Source: Haematococcus lacustris
Taxonomy: Eukaryota; Chlorophyta; Chlorophyceae; Chlamydomonadales; Haematococcaceae
Assembly (NCBI GenBank): GCA_030144725.1
Contig: JASKMD010000021.1
Span: 457,040 to 521,039 of the forward strand
Direction of reading: 5' to 3'
DNA length: 64,000 bases
Positions 1-12,500 of this stretch are shown piece after piece. Below the pieces are notes generated by a model that ran no database searches, was not told the DNA's origin, and saw only the letters and a list, made by a program, of their open reading frames with translations. The position numbers and the translations under genes were made by a program. Position 1 is the stretch's first letter, and the number at the start of each line of letters is the position of its first letter.

Positions 1-39
1 TGCATTTTCGCCTATCTGCCTGCAGCCTCGCCAACTCCC

Positions 40-555
40 CTCCCCCTCTCCTCCCAACCACACCTCCTGCTCTCCCCTCCCCCTCCCCTCCCCACCACAC
101 CTCCTGCTCTCCCCTCCCCCTCCCCTCCCCACCACACCTCCTGCTCTCCCCTCCCCCTCCCCCTCCCACCACACCTGCTCTCCCCTCCCCCTCCCCTCCC
201 CACCACACCTCCTGCTCTCCCCTCCCCCTCCCCTCCCCACCACACCTCCTGCTCTCCCCTCCCCCTCCCCCTCCCACCACACCTCCTGCTCTCCCCTCCC
301 CCTCCCCTCCCCACCCCACCTCCTGCTCTCCCCTCCCCCTCCCCTCCCCACCCCACCTCCTGCTCTCCCCTCCCCCTCCCCTCCCCACCACACCTCCTGC
401 TCTCCCCTCCCCCTCCCCCTCCCACCACACCTCCTGCTCTCCCCTCCCCCTCCCCCTCCCACCACACCTCCTGCTCTCCCCTCCACCTCCCCTCCCCACC
501 ACACCTCCTGCTCTCCCCTCCCCCTCCCCTCCCCACCCCACCTCCTGCGCTCCCT
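40..555. repeat. 37-bp C-rich minisatellite
   Basis: About 14 units of CCTCCTGCTCTCCCCTCCCC... with period 36-37, in the intron just before the first visible exon at 576. Confidence 0.9.
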
Positions 556-575
556 GCTCCCTCCCCACCCCCCAG

Positions 576-3500
576 GTGCATCCTAGCCAAGGCCACTCTC
601 CTCTACGACGAGGGCTTAGCCAAGGCAGCCAGAGCTGGGCGCCCCGCTGCACCTCCTTCCCCTGCCATGGGCCCTGCCGGCGGCAGGGGGAGGGGTAAGT
701 CAGCTGCGGGCCCCCATCGCCCCCCAGCTGCGTCGCCTGCAGCTGCGGCTGGCCGGGTGGGCGTCGGGGAAACACCGCCAGAGGCAGGCTGGGCAGGAGG
801 GGCAGCAGCGGGTGGCAGGGCCAGGGGGGTCACCCGGGTGCCCAGCATCCTACAGTGCCAAGGTGAGGGGTGGCGGGCTGGGCTGCAGGGGGCTGCCGTC
901 ACCTAGCCAGCAGCAGGCTAGGCTGCGTCTGGCTGCCAGTCAACATCAGCACATGGGCCAGAGGACAGCAGGACTGGGGGGAGGAAGGCAGAAGGAAGGG
1001 CGGAGGAGTATGGGGCAGATGTAAGGGAGGAGGGCGGAGGAGTATGGGGCAGATGTAAGGGAGGAGGGCGGAGGAGTATGGGGCAGATGTAAGGGAGGAG
1101 GGCGGAGGAGTATGGGGCAGATGTAAGGGAGGAGGGCGGAGGAGTATGGGGCAGATGTAAGGGAGGAGGGCGGAGGAGTATGGGGCAGATGTAAGGGAGG
1201 AGGGCGGAGGAGTATGGGGCAGATGTAAGGGAGGAGGGCGGAGGAGTATGGGGCAGATGTGAGGGAGGAGGGCGGAGGAGTATGGGGCAGATGTAAGGGA
1301 GGAGGGCGGAGGAGTTTGGGGCAGATGTAAGGGAGGAGGGCGGAGGAGTATGGGGCAGATGTAAGGGAGGAGGGCGGAGGAGTATGGGGCAGATGTAAGG
1401 GAGGAGGGCGGAGGAGTTTGGGGCAGATGTAAGAGAGGAGGGCGGAGGAGTATGGGGCAGATGTAAGGGAGGAGGGCGGAGGAGTATGGGGCAGATGTAA
1501 GGGGGAGGGCATGAGGGACCATGTACACTGGCTGCAGGGTCGGGTAGCAGCAGTTGCCTGCTGGTCAGCCGCCACTGCCTGCAGCAAGCAACGTTGGCAT
1601 GTGCCATGGGGTAGTATGGCTGGGAAGGGGCGGTGCAGCCCCTGACCTTACTAGGCCATGCTGGGCTGGCGGTGTGGAGGTGGCACGCAGCTTCAGGCCC
1701 ACTGCACCACAGCTGGAACCCACACAGCCCATCAGCGTTGCCTTGCATCCCGTGCCTGCCCCAGCCCGCTCGACTGCCCCTACACCACCACCCTCACACC
1801 TCCCTGGGCTACCCCCCCGGCTGCATACACCACCACCTCTGTGCGGTTGGAGGGGTGTGTGACAGCAACACCAACAGCCGCTTGCCATGTAAAACTGGTG
1901 GCGATGATTGGGAGGATGCAGATGAGGTTGTGTCCACCCAGCCCCCCTGGCTGCATACACCACCACCCTGTGTTAGGTGTGAGGGGTGTGTGTGTGTGGC
2001 CGCAAAGCTGTCAGGCGCTTGCCATGTAACGCCATTGCTGCTGCTGTTGATGGTGGTGATGGTGATGATGCCACCTGCGCCCTGAGGTCCCCCCTCCTCC
2101 CCCTCGCCTGCCCCTCCAGTTGACGCCCTGCACAAGCGAGCCACCTCCATCCTGCACCTGGCCCAGGGCGCCAGGGGACCCCTGGTGCTGCCCAGCCCCC
2201 CACCCAGCCCCCCCTCCACCAGCACCCAGACCGCCACAGCCGGCGAGGCTCTGAAGCTGCTGCTGGCTAGCCGGGCAGTCAGTGGGGGCCTGGGTGTGCA
2301 AGCAGCCATGGGCAGTAGGCCGGCGGCGCTGCGGCTACTGGCGGAGCTGCAGCTGCAGCGGGCAGTGGTGCTGAGGCCTGGGTCAGGGGTGGTGGGGCCC
2401 GCCTGGCCCGCCCCGGGGCCGCAGGGCGCGGCGGCGCAGTGCCTGGTGCGCAGGCTGCTGGAGGCGTGGCGTGTGTTTCAGAGGGCCAAGCCAGGCTACC
2501 TGCAGTGGCAGGAGTGAGTGAGGGGGAGGGGGTGGGGGGAGGGGAGGGGCTTTATGGAAGAGGGTGGGGTGGCGTGCGTGGGCATCAAGAGGGTGGGGTG
2601 GGGTGGGGTGGGGTGAGGTGACGTCGGGTGGGGTGGGGTGAGGTGGTGGGTAGAGGGGCGTTGTGGGCGGTAGGGGGCGCAGCGTGCTGTGGGGTGTGGG
2701 GCGGTAAGGGGTAGGTGGGGATGAGGGGGATGAGGAAGCGGGTGGAGGGGAGGGGCCTGATATGAGATCTCTCCTCCTGGGTGCGCTGCCTTTGCCACCC
2801 TCCCTGACTTTCTATAGTGTGTGCCTGTTGCAGTGCTTGTGGCCAGTGGCATGGACAGCTGCCATGCTCCCTGCGTCATCCGCCACCACCCACCACCCCA
2901 TGACCCTGCCTGCCTGCCTCTTTATACCATTAGCATGGAGTGCGCCAAGCGCCTTGCCCTCCAGTCAGCTTGCTTACTAGCCTTGTCCTCCAGCTGGCCT
3001 CCAGCGCTTTGTCGTACAGCAGGCCTGCCTGCTTCTGCCCCATTCATCCCCTACTCATATCCCACACTCCCTCACCTGCCCACCCAGCCATCTGAACAAC
3101 TTCAAGCCAGCCTCCCACCCCCCCTCACTCCCTTATAAGCCCTGTTATGCTCCTAGTGTGGCTGTTGCTACCTGCCAGCCTGCCAAAATGTCACAATGAC
3201 TCCCCAATTGCCTGCCCAATTGCCTGCCCACCTGCCTGCCCACCTGCCTGCCCACCTGCCTGCCCACCTGCCCGCCCGCCTGCCCAACTGCCTGCCCACC
3301 TGCCCGCCTGCCTGCCTGCCCTTGGCTGTGTGTGTCCAGCCATGACGTGAGCCTGAAGGTGACCCCGGAGGGCATGCTGGGCCGCAGCGTCAGGCTGTTC
3401 TGGCCAAACCACAGCGCCTGGTTCGCAGGGCGCATCACGGACTATGACGCTGCGTCAGGCAAGCACCATGTGAGGCCCATGCCGCAGCTGTGCCAGGCGG

Positions 3501-6500
3501 GTAGGGCAAGAAGGAGGGCAGGGCAGGGGGCAGCAGGGCCAGGCTGCTTCCAGGGCTCTTTGCCCTGCCCAGCCCCAGCCTTTGCCCCTGCCCACCGTGA
3601 GCTGCCCTTCCACCTGACTAGCTGCTGGCAAGGCCCACACATTGCGGGGGCACAGGGGCATGTGGCACGCAGCAGCTGAGTGGTCCCAGATCCTCCAGGC
3701 TACAGCTCTGCCTGGAAGCCATGACAGTATCCTGACAGTATGACAGTAGCCATGACAGTAGTCCTGTATGCACAACCTACACATGTGGCAATGTGCAACC
3801 CAGTCTGCGAGTGGCATGGCAGTTGCCTGGGAGGTGTCAGGTTGGTTGTGAGCATGAGGTCAAGGCCAGGCCCCACAGGGTCATTGGGAGGGTGGCTGCA
3901 GCGCTGCCGGGAGCCAGCACTGCCGGCTTTGATGAGGCTCTGCCTGTAGGCCTCGATGTCCTTCAGCAGCCCTGCCTCAGCATACCCCGCAGCTCCAGGT
4001 CAATGTCTGCAGCCAGACATGTCGCTGTCAATGTCTGCTTGTCGGGTCAATGTCGGCATGTCGCGGTCAATGTCGCGGTCAATGTCTTCAGCCAGACAGC
4101 CTCCAGCCAGCTCAGTCAGACGGAACAGGTCTGGTCTGGACACGAAGGCTTGTACTGCATGGCCCACCCTATCACCCCTAAGGCTGCCAGGTTTGGCTGA
4201 AGATGCCCGGTGTGATAGTGCCAAAGGGGTAGGAGAGCAAGGGAAATCAGATGGCATGGAGGGCATGCAGGGCATGGAGGGCAATGCTTTCGTTGGCCGT
4301 TCTGCATGCAGTACCCAGCTCATGGATGCGGATGTATGTCACCCTCCGCACTGCTTGCAGGTGGAGTATAGTGATGGGGACAAGGAGTGGGTGCTGCTGG
4401 CTGTGGAGAAGGTGGGGCGGGGCAGCGCACAGCAGCAGCACCAGCAGCAGCAGCAGCAGCACCAGCAAGAGCAGCAGCACCAGCAACAGCAGCACCAGCA
4501 AGAGCAGCAGCACCAGCAAGAGCAGCAGCACCAGCAAGAGCAGCAAGAGCAGCAGGGGGGCTGGGACCCTTTCGGCGAAGCAAAAGGGAAGGCCATGCAG
4601 CAGAGCCCTTGAGGCAGGGCAAGGGGTTGCAGGCAGGGCAGGCAGGGAGTGATGTGCAGCACCCAGGCAGCGTAGACAGTGAGGGGTCTGCAGTGGCAGC
4701 AGCAGCAGCAGCAGCAGGGAGACTGGGGACCCCCTACCACTCCAGCTGCTCTGTGGGCATGCCTGTGTCTGTACCTCAGTTTGGTCGCTGCCGCTGCGCG
4801 TTGCTGCTACTGCTGCTGCTGCACGTGGGTGCTGCGGTATTCGCTGCACGTCGCTGCTGCTGCTGCTGTTATCAACAGGATCTCCAACATTGCCATTGTC
4901 ATTACATGGCTTCTGCCGACTCAACACATTGTCAGTAAACACAAACACCACACCGCTCCTATTGACAGGCAGCTAAAGCTTGTTTCAGCCTACTTCAGCC
5001 TGTTTCAACCGCCTGCTGCTGGTGTGTGTGTGTGTGTGTGTGGTGGTGTGGGCATGCAGGTGCGGGTGCTGTGCAGCCCGGGGGAGGTGCTGCTGCCCCC
5101 AGCCACCCCCAGCTCCCTGAGGGCCACTGCCGACCACCTGGCAGCGGCAGCAGACGTGTGCGCCGCCCGCCCCCTCTCCCCCCGCTCTCAAGGCAGGCAG
5201 GCGCCCAGGCCAGGGGTGCATGGCGAGGAGCATTGCCCAGGTGGGCTGGCACCGCTGCTGCTGCTCCTGCTGCTGCTGCTGCTCCTGCTGCTGCTGCTGC
5301 TCCTGCTGCTGCTGCTCCTGCTCTTGCTGCTGCTGCTCTTGCTTCTGCTGCTGCTGTAATGGGAAAGCGCTGCTGCTGCTGCTCCTGCCGCTTCTGCTCC
5401 GATGAGACTGGTGGTGGTGGTGGTGGTGGTGGTGGACATCCCATAACCGCACCCATTCACCCACCCACCCATCCACCCACCCATCCACCCACCCACCCAC
5501 CCACCCACCCACCCACCCGCCCACCCACCCACCCACCCACCCACCCACCCACCCACCCACCCACCCACCCACCCACCCACCCACCCACCCACCCACCCTG
5601 CTACACACTAGCCAGCACTAAATCACAACTCTGGGCCAGCTATCTGCTTCTCACTTCCTTCAACCAGCCAGGCACGCTGCTTACACCCATGCCTCACCTA
5701 CACAACCCCTGTCGCTGGCTGCTGCTGAGCAGATGTGCTGCGTGGAAAAGCGGCTGTGCTCAGAGCGCTGGCAGCTGCCATGGAAGAACAGCAGCAGCAG
5801 GGGCAATCAAAACAGCAGGAGCAGCGGCAGGGGCAACTGCAGCAGCAGGAGGGACTGAGGCAACAGCAGGGAGAGGGGCAGGAGGGGCAATCAGAGAAGC
5901 AGCCGCAGGGGCAATCACAACAGCAGCAGCAAGGGCAAGGAGGTTGCTTGAAGCTGCAGCCTCATGGAACTATGCGTGAGGACCAATCGCAGCCCCCTGC
6001 TCCTGCCCCTGCCCCTGAGATGGTAGCAGAAGGGGAGGGATTGAAGCCACGCCACCGGCCTCGTCCCTCCCTCTCCTCAGACCTGCTGCGTGCCGCAAAG
6101 CAGCAAAAGATGCAGCACCCTACCGCACCCCTCCCCTCCAACTGCCCCCCCGGAAATCCCACAGCCCAGCTGCAGCACCCACACGCATTTGAAAAGGGTG
6201 ATGTAGCTGCAGTCACTCCTCCAGTGCCTGGCAATGGAAATGCCTCACACCAACAGCTCCCTCCCACCCACACCTCTACCAGCAGGTCCACCGCCCCCAC
6301 CCTCCTGCTCGACCCAGACTGCCCCGCCCCGCCCGAAGAGGACTACTTGAGCATAGGTCAGGGGGAGGTGGTGTGGGCCTGTTATACTGGCAGCCCCCCT
6401 TGGCCTGCCCTCCTCACGTCCTCAGAGGCCGCGGAAGCAGCAGGGGTGGCAGGCAAGGCCACTGGGCTGGGTGGGCCCAAGGGCCGCAAACCCCTTCGTG

Positions 6501-9500
6501 CCAGCAGCAGCGTCAGGGTAGGAGTCGTGGGGGAGGGGCAAGGGGAGGGGCCAGGGGAGGGGAGGGAGAAAGAGAGTGAGAGGAGTGGGGCCATTGCCTA
6601 CGCGGGGGTCAGCGTCTGGGTACGCTACTTTGGTGAACACGGGTGGCAACGCCTGCCTGTGTCCCAGCTTGTGCCATTCAAGCAAGGTCTGCTGCGCGGC
6701 CTGGCCAGTCCAGTGGCCCAGGTCGCCCCCTCACCCGCTGTGGGGCCCAGGGCAGCGGGCAAGGTGGGCGTCAGGGGGCCCCGAGCCAGGCAAAAGGGGC
6801 GTGCCCCGCCCTCTGTCTCACTAGCCGCTGCTGAAGGCCAGCTACCGCTGGACGGGCAGCAGGGGAGGCCGGCTACCACCCCCTTGGGGGGTCAGGGGGG
6901 TGCCCTGCCCCTGCATGGGCCCCCACCTGGTGTGGTGGAGCCAGCATTGGAGGCAGGGGGTGTGGGAGGGGAAATGGTGGGGGCCAGGGCGGGGGAGGCA
7001 GGAGGGGAGGGTTTACTGGGCCTGGGGCCAGTGGCGGCAGAGCCACAGCAAGGCGCGGAGCAGCTCGAGCCTCGAGGGGTGGGTAAGGCTGAGGTCAGGG
7101 CGGTGCCAGGGGTCAAGCCACTGTCCAAGCGCACCATGCAGAGATTCCAGACGGCCCTGTTCGAGCTGGATCAGTACCTCAAGGTGGGAGGGGCGGGGGG
7201 TGACCAGGTGCACTGCCAGCTGACGTGTGCTGATAGGGCACATTGAAGCTCCTGCCCTGCGTCATTGCATATCTACAACAACAACAGTGTGCCAAACCAC
7301 CAAATCAAACACCTTAGTGTGCAGCACCACCACCACCACCACCACCACCACCACCATCATCACCACCAGTAACACCAACACCAACATCATCAAAGGACAA
7401 CATCAACATCAACATCAACGTCAACATCAACACCAACATCAACATCAACAAAGGACAACAGCAACAAAAGCAGCATTGGGCCGCTGGGCTCACTTGTTGC
7501 GTAGGAGGGTGAGCTGCCTCAGGCCATGCTGCCCTGCAACAACGACGAGGATTTCTTGGGAGAGGAGGAGGGTGGGGTGTCTGAAGCTGACCTGATGGCT
7601 GAGACGGCCACACCTCCCTCCAGCCGCAAGCAGGCCAGAGGCAAGAAAGGCAAGGACGCGGAAGATCTGGGGCAAGCCAACTCTGGGGCAAAGGCGGCCC
7701 AGGGCCCAGCCGCCCTGCTGTTCCCACGCAAGGTCAGCAGGTCTTGCGGAGACCAGGGCAGGGTGTGGGCTAACGGGGCTAGGTGGCTCTGGGGTTGCCA
7801 GCCAGGTTGGGGTGAAGAGGGGCAAGCAGGGTGAAGAGGGTCAGGGAGGGGAGAGGAGGGTAAAGGAGGGGAGAGGAGGGTAAAGGAGGGGAGAGGAGGG
7901 TAAAGGAGGGGAGAGGAGGGGCAAGGTGGGGAGAGGAGGGGCAAGGTGGGGAGAGGAGGGTAAAGGAGGGGAGAGAAGGTGGGTATGCCTTTGTCCAGCT
8001 GCCGTGTCAGGCTTTGGCGTTGCTTGAGTGGTGTCTGCAGATCACCACCTCCCTCACGGTGCTCAGCCTGGGCGAGGTGGACTGGATGCGCCCAGGTTTC
8101 CACAACCCCAAATACATCTTCCCGCTGGGCTACAGGTGCGCTGTGCACACAACTCCACCGGCCTTGCACGGTAGGGGCGAGCAGTGGCTGCGACCTGGCT
8201 GCCTATTGGCAGGGGAGTGGAGGCAGGCGTACGTCACATCGCAAGGCAGGGGCAGGATCCAGGTGATTCCTTGGTGGTGGCAGTGGTGGGGTGGGTGCAG
8301 CCAGTGAGTGGGTGCTGAACACCTTCCCCTTCCCTCCCGGTGCCCTGGCCCACCCCCCTGTGGACCCCTACCCGGCCTACGCCCTTCCCACCCCTCCTCC
8401 TGGCCCATGGCCCTGGGTGGCTGCAGGGCGCAGAGGTGGGCCCGGCCCCCGGGCTCGCCCCTCAGTGCCAGCACTGTGCTGCACGTCATGGAGGTGGTGC
8501 TGGGCCCGGATGGACTCAACCCGCTGTTCAGGTGCGGCCAAGCGCCCGGCTCTGTCGCCTCCGCCCTGCCCCTCCACCTGCCCCTCCACCTGCCTCTGCC
8601 CCTTCCCCTCCCCCTGCCCCTCCCCTTGCCAACCACTACACAGTAAGGTTCCTAATCTGGTTAACTTTTGGCGTCTCAGACCCATTGCTGCTCCATTTTG
8701 GTAGAATTGTAGCCAAGCACATAGCCGTGCAACCCTTCATAACATCTCTCCACAGTGCCCTTGATTGTCTTCATATGCCCACCAGCAGCAAAGATGTGAC
8801 TTGTTTTAGTACCATACCCCCCAAAAACCACTTTTACATTGAAAGTCCCCTAATGTGGGCATGTCGTTGCTTTTGTCCACCTACTTGAAGATCAGCACCA
8901 CAACTTTTGTAGAAGCAGCTACCCATCCCAATGCCCCTATCAAAGCCAGCAGCTCATCAAAAGCATGATCCACTGGCAGTCCATAGGCACTCAAAGTTGT
9001 GCACATGGACATGCAAGCATGTTACTTGCCAGATCGCTTGCTGGCCTTTGCAGCTTTCTTTGCTGCCTCAGCAACCACCTCATGTTTGATATGCTGCAGT
9101 GGGGCTAATTGCTGAGCTGCAACACGCAACATTGCAGCGCTGATTGTCCAGGGTTCCAGGGTTCAAAGGCTGGTTGCTGCTTGCCACCCTCCATGCTGGC
9201 TGCTGCTGCTGCTAGCGTGTTATCCTTGTGTAGGGGGTGAAAGCCCCTTTTTTCAAGGGCACGCTCTTCTCAAATGCCGCCCAACATGTATTGTTATCGG
9301 TATTTATTATATGCTTCAAGTAAATAATTACAACTAAATGCCGCATGAACCCCTGGCGCCATTTCTTGCCAGGGTCCATCCCCTTGAAGGTGTCCACTTT
9401 GCTCTTGCGCTCCGTGACCCGTTGCGTTGTTCTCACGGCTGCAAGCAATGCTGTCTTGGTGACCCCCACACCCTGCTGCTGGCCCCTCACTACCAAGTCC

Positions 9501-12500
9501 CGCAGCTGCTCCTCTTCCACAACTGGCAAAGCTGTTGGTCGCCCACGTTTTAGCAATCACCCCACCCCGCTTGATGACTCTATGGAAGGTGGCATATGAA
9601 ACGCTATGTTTCCGGGCCACAGCTGCCATGGATGGCTGTGACTGACCCCTCTTGACCTTCAAGTAACCATCAGCAGGTGCCAAGAGCCTCCTGGCCCTCT
9701 TGCCTGCGCTGTCAAGAGGCAAGCTGGACTGCCGAGAAGCTCCAGTGGTTCATTTGGCCATAGGGGCTGGGGGTGTGCGGTAGGACCTAGGGGGCCCGAA
9801 AATGGACATGCGAGCTTAGAAAGAATACTTTCGACGCAAGGCCGCGGCCAAAGGGTAGCATGAGATCGAAGCGCACTAACTATGATACATCGGGCTCCAA
9901 CCAAGGTGTCTATTGGGGCCGCGCTCGCACGGATAAGTCGTCGCGCTAGTGCACGCGGGACCTTAACAGCCGGGAAGGTTCAAATGGGCATGACCGGCGA
10001 CAGCCACATATCAGCCGACAAAACGCGATGATCCGTCCAAAACCGATTCGCACCATCCTCACGACCTCAAATGACCGTTTATGAAAGAAAGCGTGCGTGT
10101 TGAATTGCGAATTTGGGAGAGCGGCAAAATCAGGCCTATCCAGATTAGGAACCTTATTGTGTACCCCAGCCTCTTGTTCTCGGACCTTTTGAACCTTGCT
10201 TTGCTATTCCTTCTCTTCAGCTCCTCCACTCATGCCCTAGTACCCACTCCTACTCAATACTGGGCAGCTCCTTGATAGCGTTTGGTCACCTAGGGGCGGC
10301 CTTGGTCGACCCACCTTCCTCCCAGGATCTGTGCTGTATCTGCAGTGTGGTGGCTGGGGATGGCGCGAACACCCACAGTTGCATGTATAGCCATGGGCAG
10401 GTGCAGAGCCCTGGTGGGGGGGTCAGGGGCTGGTGGTGCAGGTCACTAGGCTCAGCACCACTGCAGCAGCTGGATCCCTGGGGTGGGCAGGAGGTATGCA
10501 TGGTAAGTGCATGGTAAGGAGGTATAGGGTATGATGTATAAGCAGGTATGCATGGTAAGTGGGGTTGAATCCATTGACCCAGGGTCAAGGCAGGGGGTCA
10601 GCAGCCCTGAGCCAGCCTTGGCCCGCAGCAGTGGTCTCCACAGACCCACCACCACCACGACCACCAGGCAGCAGGCCAGAGGGTGTGGTGGCAGAAGGAG
10701 TGCAGGCAACTTAGCTTAGGGTGGCAGCCCTGATCCCTAAGAGGGGCTGCTGCTCTTGTGTTGGAGGGTGGCGGCGGCGCCGAGGACAATGGCGGTGGTG
10801 GCAATGCTGGCGTTGACGATGGTGGTGATGGTGGTGGTGATGGTGGTGGTGGTGGTGGTGATGGGTGGGCAGGCAGACCCGGGGTGGTGCCCTGCTGCTG
10901 TCACTGAGTTGCAGGGTGACCCCGGCAGGGGGCCCAGCAGTGGAGGCCCCCTCCCTCAACGCTGCCTACGTGGCGCTGGCCGCCCTGCAGCAGCAGCAGT
11001 CCTCACTGCCTAAGCCGCAGCTCAGGCTGGGCGCAGAGATGTTTGGGTGAGCACAGGGCCTGGGTGGTGGAGGTGACCGGCAGCTGGTGGGTCAGGGGCA
11101 GGCAGCTGGGTGGTGGAGGTGACCGGCAGCTGGTGGGTCAGGGGCAGGCAGCTGGAGGGTGAGCATGTGACGACCCTTGCCCTGACAGCCTGCTTTCAAC
11201 CTGGTCACCCTTCTGCCTGTCAGTTGACCTGCTGCCTGCCGCTGCCCCTGTTTTGCTTTCCAGCTGCACCTGCTGACTGGGTATGACTCACCTCTGCTCC
11301 TGGCTGCTGAGCTGCTTGTTCACGTCCTGCTGCCCGCTGTTGGCCGTCACTGTGTTGCTGGTCCATGCAGACTGACCCACCCAGTGGTGGCAGAGTTGAT
11401 CCAGGACCTGCCTGGGGCGGAGCGCTGCGAGCGTTTTAGTGCGTGGCGTAAGGAGCCGCCTGCTGTGCCTCCCCTGGTGAACATTCGTCACATCCCCTCC
11501 ACCCTCACCTTGCCCTCCCTCATCCCATCCACCCCCTCCTGCTGCTTCATTGTTTTGCTTCATCTTTCATTGCTGTCATTGACGGAAGCCCCTTAGTGAC
11601 AGCACCCTTGCTGTGACCAGCCCAGCCCCCTGCCCACCCATTGAAAATGCTGCTGGTGCCGCTCTTGTTGCTTGTGACGAGATGCCTCCACTGCTTTGCA
11701 CGCAACAGGGGCAAGTGGCTGCAAACAACGCTGTGTGTGAAATCTAACCACAAACGTTGCCGGCGTAGCCTGATACTGAGCCTGGTACTATTCCTGTGTG
11801 TGTGCGCTGTAAATGCAACCACCCTCTGTATCTCAATTGCTGACATGGCTGGGGTCATCACGCTCAGTGGAGCATGCATTGCAAGCCTGTCTTCCTCTTT
11901 GCATCTCTTTACCTCCTAGCCATGCCCCTTTGACCCTAGATGCTTCTCTCACGTTGGTCTTCTTAGACCCTGCTTGGCTATGATGCTATTGCTGCAGACT
12001 GAGCAGGAGGTGTGCCAAAAGCTGGGCGTGCTGGCGCCCTTGTCGCGTAGCTTGCCCCCGGGCGTCACGCCTCAAGTCCACGTCGCCGGCCGCGGGCTCT
12101 GGGAGTGTGATGTATGCGGGGGAGATGTGGAATTTGAAGACAGCGGCTTCGTGCATTGCGACGCGTGCGGCGTATGCGTGCACACCCAATGCTACGGCGT
12201 TGCAGCGCCTCCACCGCAAGACGAGCCGCTGGACACCTCCGAAGCAATCGAACCCGGGTCTGAGTCTGCAGCGGCCGGCCCACAGCACCCCGGTTCGGAA
12301 CCGGCGGGTAGCGGCGCGGCACGGAGTTTCCGTGGTGCTGCGGCCGCTGCCCGGCAGCTGGAGTGCGGCGGCCGCTGGCTGTGCGATGTATGTGACCTAC
12401 AGCACCGCGGCTTCCTCCCCACCTCGCCCTCGCTCGGGGAGCTTGACCGGGTTTCGAAGCCCAGTGTGGAGGCTCCCGTCAAGCCTGAGTTGCCCGTTCA

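Noticed and set aside
4412..4612. Poly-Gln extension of the Tudor-like exon
   Set aside because: A phase-0 donor at 4,412 and a phase-matched exon at 5,060 give a better model; still possible as intron retention.
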